In this document: positions 10,934-19,185 of the stretch, one piece after another
How the letters are laid out: each line of letters opens with the position of its first letter
Numbering within the stretch: position 1 is the first letter of the stretch
DNA from: Pseudarthrobacter defluvii
Lineage (GTDB): Bacteria; Actinomycetota; Actinomycetes; Actinomycetales; Micrococcaceae
DNA: 64,000 nt
NCBI RefSeq assembly: GCF_030323865.1
Contig: NZ_CP066362.1
Span: 1,240,001 to 1,304,000 of the forward strand
Reading direction: 5' to 3'
Notes under the pieces: model-generated
Seen by the model: only the letters and a program-made list of their open reading frames with translations
Told to the model about the DNA's origin: nothing
Database searches by the model: none
Made by a program: the position numbers and the translations under genes

Positions 10934-11989
10934 ATGATTCCTGCTGTTGTGCCCTGTACTGACCGCGCCCTTTGGGACGAGCACGTTGACCGGTTCCAGG
11001 GGCATCCGCAGCAGCTGTGGGGCTGGGGCGAGACCAAGGCGGCGCACGGCTGGTCCGTGGACCGCGTCCTGGTCAAAGCCGGGGACGAAACCATCGGTGC
11101 CGCCCAGTTGCTGGTCCGCAAGCTTCCTGTTCCCTTCCGGGCACTGGTCTACATTCCGCGCGGCCCCATGTGCTCCGTGGAGCACACCCAGGTGGTCCTC
11201 AACCGGCTCGCCGAACACGCTGCCCTCCGGCACCAGGGCGTGGCGCTCAGCATCGAACCGGACTGGGACCAGGACTCCGCATTCGCGGGCGCGGTGGCCG
11301 CCGCCGGATTCCGGGAGTCCACCAACACCGTGCTCATCCCGCGCACGCTCATCCTGGACCTCACCCGGACCGACGACGAGCTGATGGCGGAGATGTCCAA
11401 GTCCACGCGCGCCAACATCCGCAAGGCAATGCGCAGCGACGTCGAGTTCCGCAAGGTCAAGAACGATTCCGAGCTGGAACAGGTCCTGGCCATCTACCAC
11501 CAGACCGCCGAGCGGGCGGGCTTCGGCATCCACGAGGACCAGTACTACCGCGACATCTTCCACAACCTCGGCGACGCCTCGCCCATCATCGGCGCGTTCG
11601 ACGGCGAGCAGCTGCTGGCGTTTACCTGGCTGTCGCGCAGCGGCACCACCGCCTTTGAGCTTTACGGCGGCGTCTCCGCAGAAGGACAGAAGCAGCGCGT
11701 CAACTACGGCGTGAAGTGGGCCGCCCTGCAGTCCATGCGAGAGGACGGCTGCAGCCGCTACGACTTCAACGGCCTGCTCAACGACGGCATCTCCGACTTC
11801 AAGAAGCAGTTCGCACGGCATGAGAACATGCTGCTGGGCACGTGGGAAAGGCCGCTCTCGCCCTTCTACCCCGTATACGCCAAAGCCATGCCGCTGGCGC
11901 GCAAGGGCCTCCAGCAGGGGCGCCGGCTGGTGAAGGACGCAGCCGGGCGGGTCCTGCCCCTGGTCCGCAAACTGCGTCCGGGCAACTGA
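10934..11989 (+). CDS. FemA/FemB/FmhB-family peptidoglycan bridge aminoacyltransferase
   Basis: A 351-residue double-GNAT Fem protein. The mid-protein segment MSKSTRANIRKAMRSDVEF and the C-terminal LYGGVSAEGQKQRVNYGVKW / YDFNGL pattern are characteristic of FemX/FmhB enzymes, which add an amino acid from aminoacyl-tRNA to the lysine side chain of lipid II or the stem peptide. Arthrobacter-type organisms have interpeptide bridges containing Ala or similar residues, so a role in bridge formation is likely; which residue is added is unknown. It is a monocistronic unit ending at the strong palindrome 12006-12047. Confidence 0.88.
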   Translation: MIPAVVPCTDRALWDEHVDRFQGHPQQLWGWGETKAAHGWSVDRVLVKAGDETIGAAQLLVRKLPVPFRALVYIPRGPMCSVEHTQVVLNRLAEHAALRHQGVALSIEPDWDQDSAFAGAVAAAGFRESTNTVLIPRTLILDLTRTDDELMAEMSKSTRANIRKAMRSDVEFRKVKNDSELEQVLAIYHQTAERAGFGIHEDQYYRDIFHNLGDASPIIGAFDGEQLLAFTWLSRSGTTAFELYGGVSAEGQKQRVNYGVKWAALQSMREDGCSRYDFNGLLNDGISDFKKQFARHENMLLGTWERPLSPFYPVYAKAMPLARKGLQQGRRLVKDAAGRVLPLVRKLRPGN

Positions 11990-12005
11990 CTGAACCGAAA
12001 AAGAA

Positions 12006-12047
12006 GGGCGACGTCGGCACCCGCCCGGGCGGGTGCCGACGTCGCCC
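12006..12047. terminator. Bidirectional terminator between Fem ligase and manA
   Basis: A perfect 19-bp or longer palindrome (12006-12024 with 12029-12047) ends in CTTTCTG on the plus strand and follows both convergent stop codons. Confidence 0.9.
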
Positions 12048-12064
12048 CTTTCTGTTGCTGTGGG

Positions 12065-13309
12065 CTACAGCCCGGTGGTCACCGCGAAGGCCAGCACCGG
12101 TTCCGCGCTTCCGGCCACCCGGTGGACGTTGATGGGGGCTTCCGCGGCCGCGACGAACGCGCTCCGTCCCCTGGACAGCTGCAGGTCGCCTTTGGGTGAA
12201 TCAAGGTAAACTTCGCCGGCCACCACGATGACCACCGCAGCCCCGGACTGGGCCAGGGGTACGGGGGCCGCCTCCGGCCCCAGTTCGATGCGCTGCAGTT
12301 GGAACTCCTCGAACGGCGGACGGAACAGTTCCTGGCCCATTACCGTCTTCTCGGCATCCAGCATGGGCACAGCCACAGGGTGGAAATTGATGGTGTTCAG
12401 GAGTTCCGGGACATCCACGTGCTTGGGCGTCAGGCCGCCGCGCAGGACGTTGTCCGAGGACGCCATGACCTCCACGCCGAGCCCGTGCAGGTAGGCGTGC
12501 ACGTTCCCGGCGGGAAGGTAGACCGCTTCGCCGGGCTTCAGCGAGATCCGGTTGAGCAGCAGCGAGATCAGCACGCCGGGATCGCCCGGGTACTTTTCGT
12601 TGAGGCTGATCACGGTGCCCAGTTCGGCCTGGTACGGCGCGAGCGAAGCGCGCGACAGCAGGGCTTCCACCACCAAGGCAGTATCCTCCGCCACGCCTTG
12701 CCCGCCGGTGATCAGCCGCTCAAAGGCCTGGCGGAGTCCTGCGCCTTCGTCCGCGGCGGCCAGATCGTCAATCAAGGCCTGGACCAGCGCGGGGGAGCCG
12801 CCTCCCTCGGGGAAGGCACGGGCGATGTACTGGAAGACCTCCCGGGTTTCGGCGGCAGGCCGGAACCCGCACAGCGCCTCGAACGGAGTAAGCGCGAAGA
12901 TCATTTCCGGCTTATGGTTGTCGTCCTTGTAGTTCCGGTTCGGGGCATGGGCATCCACACCATCGGCGTTCTCCCGCGCAAAGCCTTCCCGCGCCTGCTC
13001 CAGGCTGGGGTGGACCTGGAGGGAGAGCGGCTGCGCGGCCGCAAGGATCTTGGCCAGGAACGGCAGCCGGGGCCCGAAGGCGGAGACGGACTCCGCGCCC
13101 AGGAAATGCTCCGGGTCCGACGAGATCAGCGCATCGAGGGGGCTCCGGGTGCCGTCCTCCGGCACCTGCGCCACCGACGGAGAGTCAGGGTGGGCGCCGA
13201 TCCACAGTTCGGCCTCCGGGCCCCCCGACTCGGGACGGCCCAGCAGCGAGGCGATGGCCGTCGTCGAACCCCAGGCGTAGTCCCGGAGGACGTTCTCAAT
13301 CTCGTACAA
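12065..13309 (-). CDS. manA: Mannose-6-phosphate isomerase, type I
   Basis: A 414-residue zinc-dependent isomerase interconverting mannose-6-phosphate and fructose-6-phosphate, feeding GDP-mannose and polyprenol-mannose for glycolipids and protein O-mannosylation. Metal-site segments QVHPS, HKPEMIFAL and GNVHAYLHGLGVEVMASSDN are intact. The start is TTG at 13309, with AAGGAA 10-11 nt upstream; no ATG or GTG would preserve the conserved N-terminus YEIENVLRDYAWGS. The mannosyl-using O-mannosyltransferase is elsewhere in this window, but no phosphomannomutase is. Confidence 0.94.
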   Translation of the reverse strand: MYEIENVLRDYAWGSTTAIASLLGRPESGGPEAELWIGAHPDSPSVAQVPEDGTRSPLDALISSDPEHFLGAESVSAFGPRLPFLAKILAAAQPLSLQVHPSLEQAREGFARENADGVDAHAPNRNYKDDNHKPEMIFALTPFEALCGFRPAAETREVFQYIARAFPEGGGSPALVQALIDDLAAADEGAGLRQAFERLITGGQGVAEDTALVVEALLSRASLAPYQAELGTVISLNEKYPGDPGVLISLLLNRISLKPGEAVYLPAGNVHAYLHGLGVEVMASSDNVLRGGLTPKHVDVPELLNTINFHPVAVPMLDAEKTVMGQELFRPPFEEFQLQRIELGPEAAPVPLAQSGAAVVIVVAGEVYLDSPKGDLQLSRGRSAFVAAAEAPINVHRVAGSAEPVLAFAVTTGL

Positions 13310-13363
13310 AACCGTTCCGTTCCTTGTGGATGGGCGTTGATGACTTGGCGGCCGCCGTGGTCG

Positions 13364-15013
13364 CTAGAGCGGGCGGCACTGTCCGTTGGTGGCCACGAGC
13401 TGGCGGATGGCCTCTTCGTTTCCTTCGAGCTTGAGCTGGGTAAGCATCTCTTCGGTGATCGGCTCGCCGTCAGGCGTGGTGGTCACCGGGGTGAAGTCCG
13501 ACGGCGAGGGCTGCTGGACAGCGTTGCCGCCCGTGGGCAGGGTGGCGGGGACGGGACCTGCCGCCTGGACATGTCCGGCTCCTGCCCCTGGAACTGCCGT
13601 GCCGTCGTCGGGAATTCCTGCAGACTGTGCACCCTTGGCGGATGCCTGCGCCAGCAGCTGGTCGACCCGCTCGTGGATCTGGTCGAAGTCCGGGTTCGTG
13701 GAGAAGGACGGGTCAAAGTCCGGCGGCCCAATGGTGAGCCGCTTGACGTCCTTGCCCCGTGCCTTGATGGCGAGGTCCAGGAAGCTGCCCAGCTGGGCGG
13801 AGGAGACGTTGGACTCCACCACCTTGGTTCCCGCGCTGGCGATGTCCTCGAACTTGGACAGCAGGGTGGTGGGATCGAGCTGTTTCAGCATGGCCTGCTG
13901 CACGCACTGCTGGCGCTGGATGCGGGAGTAGTCATCAACGTATTCGCGCGAGCGTCCGTACCAGAGTGCCTGGTCCCCGTTGAGCGTCTGGTCCCCGGCC
14001 GGGATCCAGCCGAGGGGCATCCCGTGGGTCTTGGTGGTTTCGTCGAAGTAGCCGCTCATGGGAACCCACCCACCGGCCTTGATCCGGATGCCGCCCATGG
14101 CATTGATCAGCGTGGAGAAGCCCTGCATGTCAACCAGGACGTAGGACTGGATCTGCATGCCGAGCGTTCCGGAGACGGCTTCCATGGTTGCCTGCGCGCC
14201 TGGATCCGCCACGCCGGGGTAGAGGTTGGTGTGCTCGTTGGTGACCTCTGTATTGATGGCGTTGATGAGGCATTCGTCGCCGCAGTTGTAGCCGTCGGGG
14301 TACAGGGCGCGCATGGGGGAGCCCTCGCTGAACTGCGCGTTCTGGAAGTTTCGAGGGACCGAAATGATGGCGGTCTGGCCGGTCTCGGCGTCCACGCTCA
14401 GCACGGACAGGCTGTCCGGACGGCGGCCGGTGCGGTCATCGCCCGCGTCGCCGCCCATCATGAGGAAGTTGTAGCGCCCGTCCACGGGTTTGATCGCCGG
14501 GCCGGACGAGAAGATGTTGCCGATGGCATTGCGGCCCACATTCAGCAGGTAGGCGGCGTAGCCCATGGAGCCGCTGCCCAGGACCAGGGCAACCACCAGG
14601 GCGATGCCGACGGCGGGGCGCGCCTTCGGTGCCAGCAGGACGGGGCGGATGAGCCTCAGGGTGTTGAGGAACAGCAATGCCCAGCCGAGGGCCAGCGCAG
14701 CCAGCAGGACCACCAGCACCAGCGATGTGACCGGGTTGGTCACGATGCTGATGACCATGCTCCGGTCCAGCAGCAGCAGAACCACTGCAAGCAGCAGGAT
14801 GGCCCACACACAGAGCGTGACGCGCAGCGCGGTCCGGCCCAGCTTCCGGTCGCCCGCGACGAGCTGCGCGCTGCCCGGTACCAGGAGCGTCAGCAGGACC
14901 AGTACGAAGGCGCGCTTTGTACGGACCGGGGAGGAAGCGCTGACCGGGTAGCGGACGGGGTCTGTCAGGGACGCCCCGGCCCCGGTGTTGAGCACGCTGC
15001 TGCTGCTGGCCAT
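13364..15013 (-). CDS. LytR-CpsA-Psr (LCP) family glycopolymer ligase
   Basis: The protein has an unusually membrane-rich N-terminus with about four helices (residues 25-160) before the extracytoplasmic LCP domain. LCP hallmarks are present: RRPDSLSVLSVD, SVPRNF and SREYVDDYSRIQRQQ, which bind the polyprenyl pyrophosphate of the donor. Such enzymes attach secondary wall polymers to peptidoglycan. The C-terminal 100 residues are Pro/Gly-rich and end in a short helical region. The frame extends to 15295 over purE, but the ATG at 15013, 10 nt after the purE stop, gives 549 aa. It is the last gene of purK-purE-LCP. Confidence 0.9.
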   Translation of the reverse strand: MASSSSVLNTGAGASLTDPVRYPVSASSPVRTKRAFVLVLLTLLVPGSAQLVAGDRKLGRTALRVTLCVWAILLLAVVLLLLDRSMVISIVTNPVTSLVLVVLLAALALGWALLFLNTLRLIRPVLLAPKARPAVGIALVVALVLGSGSMGYAAYLLNVGRNAIGNIFSSGPAIKPVDGRYNFLMMGGDAGDDRTGRRPDSLSVLSVDAETGQTAIISVPRNFQNAQFSEGSPMRALYPDGYNCGDECLINAINTEVTNEHTNLYPGVADPGAQATMEAVSGTLGMQIQSYVLVDMQGFSTLINAMGGIRIKAGGWVPMSGYFDETTKTHGMPLGWIPAGDQTLNGDQALWYGRSREYVDDYSRIQRQQCVQQAMLKQLDPTTLLSKFEDIASAGTKVVESNVSSAQLGSFLDLAIKARGKDVKRLTIGPPDFDPSFSTNPDFDQIHERVDQLLAQASAKGAQSAGIPDDGTAVPGAGAGHVQAAGPVPATLPTGGNAVQQPSPSDFTPVTTTPDGEPITEEMLTQLKLEGNEEAIRQLVATNGQCRPL

Positions 15014-15023
15014 GCCCGCCGCC

Positions 15024-15605
15024 CTAACGGCTGCCCCGAAGAGCGCCGGAGCCGTCCGGGAAGACTTCGCTGACTTTCTGCCGGAGGTTTGCGCCCTTGC
15101 GGGAGGCAACGGCGTTGAGGTCGGCGGCGAAGTCGAGGAGGTCAGCGCGCAGGGAGGCGGCGAGCTCGTCCGTACCCGACGCGAGCATCCGCACGGCCAG
15201 GAGTCCGGCGTTCCGCGCACCGGCGATGGAAACCGTGGCCACCGGCACCCCGGCGGGCATCTGGACGATGGACAGCAGGGAGTCCATCCCGTCAAGTGTC
15301 TTCAGGGGAACCGGGACGCCGATAACGGGAAGCGGCGTGACGCTGGCGAGCATGCCCGGCAGGTGGGCGGCACCGCCGGCGCCGGCGATGATCACCCGCA
15401 AACCACGTTCGTGGGCCGTCTGGCCGTACCGGATCATTTCCGTGGGCATCCGGTGGGCTGAGACCACGTCCGCTTCGAACGGAATGCCGAATTCGGCCAG
15501 GGCGTCCGCCGCGGCCTCCATGACCGGCCAGTCCGAGTCGGAGCCCATGACCAGGCCCACCAGGGGACTGGTGCCGGATGCGGCGGGGGTGGCTTCGGCG
15601 CTCAT
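15024..15605 (-). CDS. purE: N5-carboxyaminoimidazole ribonucleotide mutase
   Basis: A 193-residue class I PurE that moves the carboxyl group of N5-CAIR to C4, giving CAIR, in purine synthesis. The signatures [21 protein letters not shown] and [12 protein letters not shown] are complete. Its ATG overlaps the purK stop by 4 nt (ATGA), so it is coupled to purK, its pathway partner. The C-terminal 25 residues are variable. Confidence 0.97.
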   Translation of the reverse strand: MSAEATPAASGTSPLVGLVMGSDSDWPVMEAAADALAEFGIPFEADVVSAHRMPTEMIRYGQTAHERGLRVIIAGAGGAAHLPGMLASVTPLPVIGVPVPLKTLDGMDSLLSIVQMPAGVPVATVSIAGARNAGLLAVRMLASGTDELAASLRADLLDFAADLNAVASRKGANLRQKVSEVFPDGSGALRGSR

Positions 15606-16798
15606 GCCTTCTCCTCGAAAATCGCAGCAGGTTCTTCGGTGGAAACCCGTCCGTCACGGATGATGCCGGCCACGGCTGTGGCCCGGCGGCGGACCGAGTC
15701 CACCTCCGCGGTGGAACTTCCCACCAGGTTGACGTGGCCGATCTTACGTCCCGGCCGTACCGATTTGCCGTAGCAGTGGACTTTCGCGGCGGGTTCGGCG
15801 GCGAGTGCCATGGGGTAGGCGGAGTACAGGTCCTGGTTTTCCCCGCCCAGGAAGTTCTTCATCACGGTCACGGGAGCCAGTGCGTCCGTTGCGCCAAGGG
15901 GCAGGTTCAGGACGGCACGTAGGTGCTGTTCGAACTGGCTGGTGATGGAGCCGTCCTGGGTCCAGTGGCCGGTGTTGTGCGGCCGCATGGCAAGTTCGTT
16001 GATCAGGAACCCCGCTCCGGTGCCCGGCGTTTCGAAGAGTTCCACGGCAAGGACGCCAGTCGCGTCCAGCTCGGCGGCGATGCGCAGGGCGGCATCCTCC
16101 GCGGCGGCCGCAACCTCCAGCGGGATATCCAGCGCGGGCGCGATCACCTCGTCGCAGACACCGTCCACCTGGATGGTGTGGACCACCGGCCAGGCACGGG
16201 CTTCGCCGTCGGGAGTACGGGCCACGAGGGCCGAGAGCTCGCGCGTAAATTCAACCTTGGCCTCGGCCAGGAGGGGACTCATGGCGGCGAACCAGTCGGC
16301 CGTCCCGGCCGCCTCCTCCGCCGAGCCAACGATCCGGACGCCCTTGCCGTCATATCCGCCGCGGGGGGTCTTCAGGACAACGGGCCAGCCGATTTCCTCG
16401 CCGAAGCGCACCAGCGCGTCAACGTCGGCCACCGACGCCCAGGCGGGGTTCGGCAGTTCCAGCCGGTCGATGGCTGCACGCATGACCAGTTTGTCCTGGG
16501 CGTGGACCAGGGCGTCCGGTCCGGGCTGGACGTTGACTCCGGCCTCCTGCAGTGCGCGGAGGTGGTCCGTGGGCACGTGCTCGTGGTCGAAAGTCATCAC
16601 GTCCAGGCCCTTGGCAAAGTCCAGGAGCGTCTGCAGATCCTTGTAGTCGCCCACCGGCGTGGTGGGTACTGCCGATACTGCGGACACGTCCTCACCCTCC
16701 GCGAGGACGCGGAGTTCAAAGCCGAGGGCTGTAGCGGCAGGGGCCATCATTCGCGCGAGCTGGCCGCCGCCAACCACGCCTATCACTGGAAAAGTCAC
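15602..16798 (-). CDS. purK: N5-carboxyaminoimidazole ribonucleotide synthase
   Basis: An ATP-grasp enzyme that carboxylates AIR with bicarbonate and ATP. The dinucleotide-like N-terminus [14 protein letters not shown], the ATP-binding segment [13 protein letters not shown] and the C-terminal [14 protein letters not shown] are intact. The frame runs far upstream, but the protein begins at GTG 16798 (398 aa): TAGGCT (16811-16806 on this strand) lies 7 nt upstream. The ATG at 16800 is out of frame. The gene is divergent from the GtrA gene, an arrangement also known in mycobacteria. Confidence 0.96.
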   Translation of the reverse strand: MTFPVIGVVGGGQLARMMAPAATALGFELRVLAEGEDVSAVSAVPTTPVGDYKDLQTLLDFAKGLDVMTFDHEHVPTDHLRALQEAGVNVQPGPDALVHAQDKLVMRAAIDRLELPNPAWASVADVDALVRFGEEIGWPVVLKTPRGGYDGKGVRIVGSAEEAAGTADWFAAMSPLLAEAKVEFTRELSALVARTPDGEARAWPVVHTIQVDGVCDEVIAPALDIPLEVAAAAEDAALRIAAELDATGVLAVELFETPGTGAGFLINELAMRPHNTGHWTQDGSITSQFEQHLRAVLNLPLGATDALAPVTVMKNFLGGENQDLYSAYPMALAAEPAAKVHCYGKSVRPGRKIGHVNLVGSSTAEVDSVRRRATAVAGIIRDGRVSTEEPAAIFEEKA

Positions 16799-16805
16799 AT
16801 GTGCC

Positions 16806-16926
16806 AGCCTACCGAAGACGCGGCCGATCGACGCTTTTGCGGCCCGGCGGGGGATGGACATTTTCGGATGAAAGGACCCCCCGGCTCCTGCATCCGGGGG
16901 CCGCTTTAAGGCTTTGGGGCTAAAAT
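16806..16926. promoter_or_regulatory. Divergent -10 elements for purK and the GtrA gene
   Basis: On the minus strand TAGGCT (16811-16806) serves purK without a leader. On the plus strand TAAAAT (16921-16926) would start a transcript with a leader of about 40 nt carrying GGAGGG before the GtrA ATG. A small C/G hairpin (16878-16900) sits between them; with no gene upstream of it on the plus strand, its role is unclear. Confidence 0.45.
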
Positions 16927-16973
16927 GGACCTTTGGCCGAGTGGCCCACAGTTCGTCACGGCCATGGAGGGTC

Positions 16974-17534
16974 ATGTTTAGCGCACTTGCAGATCGTATC
17001 CGGGGGCTTGCCTCACTCTTCTGGCGCGAGGTGGCCAAGTTTGGTGCGGTGGGCGGTGTGGCATTCGTCATCGACAACGGCCTGACCTATTACCTGATGC
17101 ACGGTCCCATGTCCGACAGCGAGGCGAAGGCCCGCTTCGTGGGGGCCACGGTGGCCACAATCTTCTCGTGGGTGGCAAACCGCTTTTGGACCTTCCGCCA
17201 CCGCCGCCAGGCCAACGTGCTCCGCGAGTTCGTCATGTTCGTGATCATCAACGGCATCGGCATTGGCATCTCCACCGGGTTCACCGCCCTGGCCAAGTAC
17301 GGGATGGGCATCGACAACAAGAACCTGCTGTTCCTCGCGGGCGTGGTTGGCATCCTGGTGGCCACGGTTGTCCGCTTCTTCGCCTACCGCTTCCTGGTGT
17401 TCAACCAGGAACTGGACCAGGAGCCGGAGTTCTCCCACGACCACGAAATCATCGAAGCCCACCCCCACAAGGAGCCGGCGGGTGCCGCTGAACGCCCGGC
17501 ACCCACGCCGGCCGACGGCGGCCCACAGGCCTAG
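16974..17534 (+). CDS. GtrA family membrane protein
   Basis: A 186-residue protein with four membrane helices, starting with the typical GtrA strand (FGAVGGVAFVIDNGLTYYLM) and containing ANRFWTFRHRR after helix 2. GtrA proteins are proposed flippases or partners for lipid-linked sugars used in wall polysaccharides. The C-terminal 35 residues are charged and Pro-rich. The frame opens at 16914, but the ATG at 16974 has GGAGGG 2-3 nt upstream and matches family length. Mycobacterial homologues also sit divergent from purK. Confidence 0.88.
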   Translation: MFSALADRIRGLASLFWREVAKFGAVGGVAFVIDNGLTYYLMHGPMSDSEAKARFVGATVATIFSWVANRFWTFRHRRQANVLREFVMFVIINGIGIGISTGFTALAKYGMGIDNKNLLFLAGVVGILVATVVRFFAYRFLVFNQELDQEPEFSHDHEIIEAHPHKEPAGAAERPAPTPADGGPQA

Positions 17535-17535
17535 G

Positions 17536-17555
17536 GGAAGCGGCTGCTAGCTTCC
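17536..17555. terminator. Small hairpin spanning convergent stop codons
   Basis: GGAAGC (17536-17541) and GCTTCC (17550-17555) flank an 8-nt loop overlapping the end of the TIGR03089 gene. It is weak and could act in both directions. Confidence 0.35.
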
Positions 17556-18248
17556 GTGGATGCGTTCGTCGGCCACCAGTTTGTCCGTGAGCGGCACATC
17601 GGGATGGGTCAGCACTACGGAGCCGCCCTGGTGCCATGCTCCCAGCGCATTGGCCAGTACAGCTTCAAGGCCGGCATCGGCAGGAACGTGCAGCCTGGCG
17701 CCTTCTGCGTGCGGCACGGCAAAACCGGTGATCAGGTCCTGGTGCAGGACACTGCGCCCCTGGCTGGTCAGCACAGCGCGGGCTGACGGATCAGGATCGG
17801 CGTGCGGCATGAACACGTCCCCGTGTGACCGCACTTCGGCGGCATAATCCAGGCAGCCGGCAGGAAGGTCACCGCTCCAGCGCATGGCGAGGGCCGGCAG
17901 GGCAACGGCGACGACGGCGTCGTAGTTTCCGTCGGACCCCGCGGGATTGTCAGTGGCAAGGAAGTCCGCCTGGGCGCCGTCGAGCACTGTTTCCAGTCCC
18001 AGCTGCCAGCCAGCCAAGGCCCAGACCAGTGCCTTCCAGTGGGCCGGAAGTGCGAGCCGCAGCCGCATGCCGGGTTCCGCATCCAGTTCGTCCTGCAGCA
18101 GGTTGCTCGTCTTGGCAACCCAGTTGTCCAGGACCCGGCCGGACAGTTCCACCCGCTCCGAGTCGGGCCCGTACCAGGTCAGGCGTGGTGCCGTGGAGTT
18201 GCCGGAGCGGAGGCCTGCCGTGAGTTCGAGCGCGGGGATTGATGTCAT
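17547..18248 (-). CDS. TIGR03089 family protein (AMP-ligase-like fragment)
   Basis: This 233-residue protein resembles the N-terminal part of acyl-CoA ligases (PRLTWYGPDSERVELSGRVL near the start, GMRLRLALPAHWKALVWALA mid-protein) but is far too short and lacks the ATP-binding T-S/T-G-T-T-G-X-P-K loop. TIGR03089 is an actinobacterial family of unknown function, often near fbiA/whiB-type loci. The ATG at 18248 has AGGATG about 6 nt upstream. It is likely non-catalytic or regulatory; that is inference. Confidence 0.85.
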   Translation of the reverse strand: MTSIPALELTAGLRSGNSTAPRLTWYGPDSERVELSGRVLDNWVAKTSNLLQDELDAEPGMRLRLALPAHWKALVWALAGWQLGLETVLDGAQADFLATDNPAGSDGNYDAVVAVALPALAMRWSGDLPAGCLDYAAEVRSHGDVFMPHADPDPSARAVLTSQGRSVLHQDLITGFAVPHAEGARLHVPADAGLEAVLANALGAWHQGGSVVLTHPDVPLTDKLVADERIHGS

Positions 18249-18442
18249 GCGTTCATCCTGCCACTGTCCGAATCCCCTGAATATCCAGCTGCAGCGACGA
18301 CGGTCCGGCCACTCGGACCGGGAGTGATGTTAATCACCCTCGGTGCTAAGTGTGCTTGCTATTTGGGGGGAGAGCAGGTATTTTTCCCGCCAGAACACGG
18401 GATTGGCGGCTTTCCTGCTGCAAATTGGACGCCAGTCCCGTC

Positions 18443-18479
18443 CGCCACGCCCGGGTGGAGTGAAAACCCGGGCGTGGCG
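18443..18479 (+). terminator. Orphan strong hairpin upstream of whiB promoter
   Basis: CGCCACGCCCGGGT pairs perfectly with ACCCGGGCGTGGCG around a 9-nt loop; GAATTT follows 5 nt later. No annotated gene ends here. Confidence 0.5.
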
Positions 18480-18524
18480 TGCGCGAATTTCCCGGCGGCG
18501 ACTGTCTATTATCCCGGCAACGGC

Positions 18525-18553
18525 TTGACTCGCCCTAGTTACACACGTGTAAT
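18525..18553 (+). promoter_or_regulatory. whiB promoter
   Basis: TTGACT (18525-18530), exactly 17 bp, then TGTAAT (18548-18553). This is the best sigma70-type promoter in the window and predicts a leader of about 80 nt ending in AGGAGGG. Confidence 0.75.
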
Positions 18554-18563
18554 TAGGTAACTA
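18536..18563. promoter_or_regulatory. Nested palindromes over the whiB -10
   Basis: Outer arms TAGTTAC (18536-18542) and GTAACTA (18557-18563) enclose an inner dyad TTACAC-AC-GTGTAA (18539-18552). The whole covers the spacer, the -10 and the likely transcription start, so a bound dimer would act as a repressor. The protein is unknown. Confidence 0.6.
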
Positions 18564-18640
18564 AAGCAATTGCGTAAATACCGGCACACAACCGAGTGTC
18601 CACGTATCCAGGCAGTGGCTGAACCATCAGGAGGGTCGCC

Positions 18641-19174
18641 GTGGGGCAAGCAGAGCGTATCCAGGAAGATGCCGTCGTGGCCGGTCAGGCAACGGCAAAG
18701 TACCGTGCACGGGGGGTGCCGAGCGATTGGTACGTGGATCCCGCTGATCCTGATGCTGCGGACAGGTACAACAGGAATTCCACCAGCGTCCTTGAGGACC
18801 AGGCAACCGCGTTCCTTGCAGCGCACGAGGCCCTCCTCGACGGCGGCGCTGAGCCGGAAGATGACCTGGATCCGCCCATGGAGCTGGCTGCTGCCGGTAC
18901 CACCCAGCCGGTATGGATCGGGCTGCCGCTGCAGCAGGATTTCGACGACGAAGGCGAGCTGGGCTGGCAGACGGACGCTCTGTGCGCCCAGACGGACCCG
19001 GAAGCCTTCTTTCCCGAAAAGGGCGGCTCCACCCGCGATGCCAAGAAGGTCTGCGGTGCCTGCAATGTACGGTCGCAGTGCCTGGAGTACGCGCTGGCCA
19101 ATGACGAACGGTTCGGCATCTGGGGAGGCCTTTCCGAGCGTGAGCGCCGGCGGCTTAGGAAGCGAGCAATCTAA
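18641..19174 (+). CDS. whiB: WhiB family iron-sulfur transcriptional regulator
   Basis: The C-terminal 75 residues form a complete Wbl domain: four cysteines binding a 4Fe-4S cluster (one in DALCAQ, then C-GA-C and C-NVRSQ-C), the G(I/V)WGG turn (GIWGGLSERERR) and a basic tail. A long acidic N-terminal extension of about 100 residues precedes it. The GTG start has AGGAGGG 5 nt upstream. Position beside a GT2/DUF5719 pair and DUF3499 matches whiB2 of mycobacteria, which controls septation; equivalence with WhiB2 is inferred from position. Confidence 0.92.
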   Translation: MGQAERIQEDAVVAGQATAKYRARGVPSDWYVDPADPDAADRYNRNSTSVLEDQATAFLAAHEALLDGGAEPEDDLDPPMELAAAGTTQPVWIGLPLQQDFDDEGELGWQTDALCAQTDPEAFFPEKGGSTRDAKKVCGACNVRSQCLEYALANDERFGIWGGLSERERRRLRKRAI

Positions 19175-19185
19175 TTCTTCAGGAT

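Larger units (their letters stand above)
18249..18640. other. Long regulatory interval upstream of whiB
   Basis: This 392-nt stretch has no convincing gene. In order it holds a dyad CGGTCCG/CGGACCG (18301-18320), a dyad GTGAT/ATCAC (18324-18337), a strong 14-bp hairpin (18443-18456 with 18466-18479), the whiB promoter (18525-18553) and a leader of about 80 nt. The hairpin lies upstream of the promoter, so it could end a small plus-strand RNA starting near 18340; I cannot identify such an RNA. Confidence 0.5.

Noticed and set aside
12299..15073. 924-codon plus-strand frame
   Set aside because: It is the antisense shadow of manA and the LCP gene; composition is G/R/Q/V-rich and no family motif is present.
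16878..16900. Terminator between purK and the GtrA gene
   Set aside because: The genes are divergent, so no known transcript ends here; the hairpin is short.
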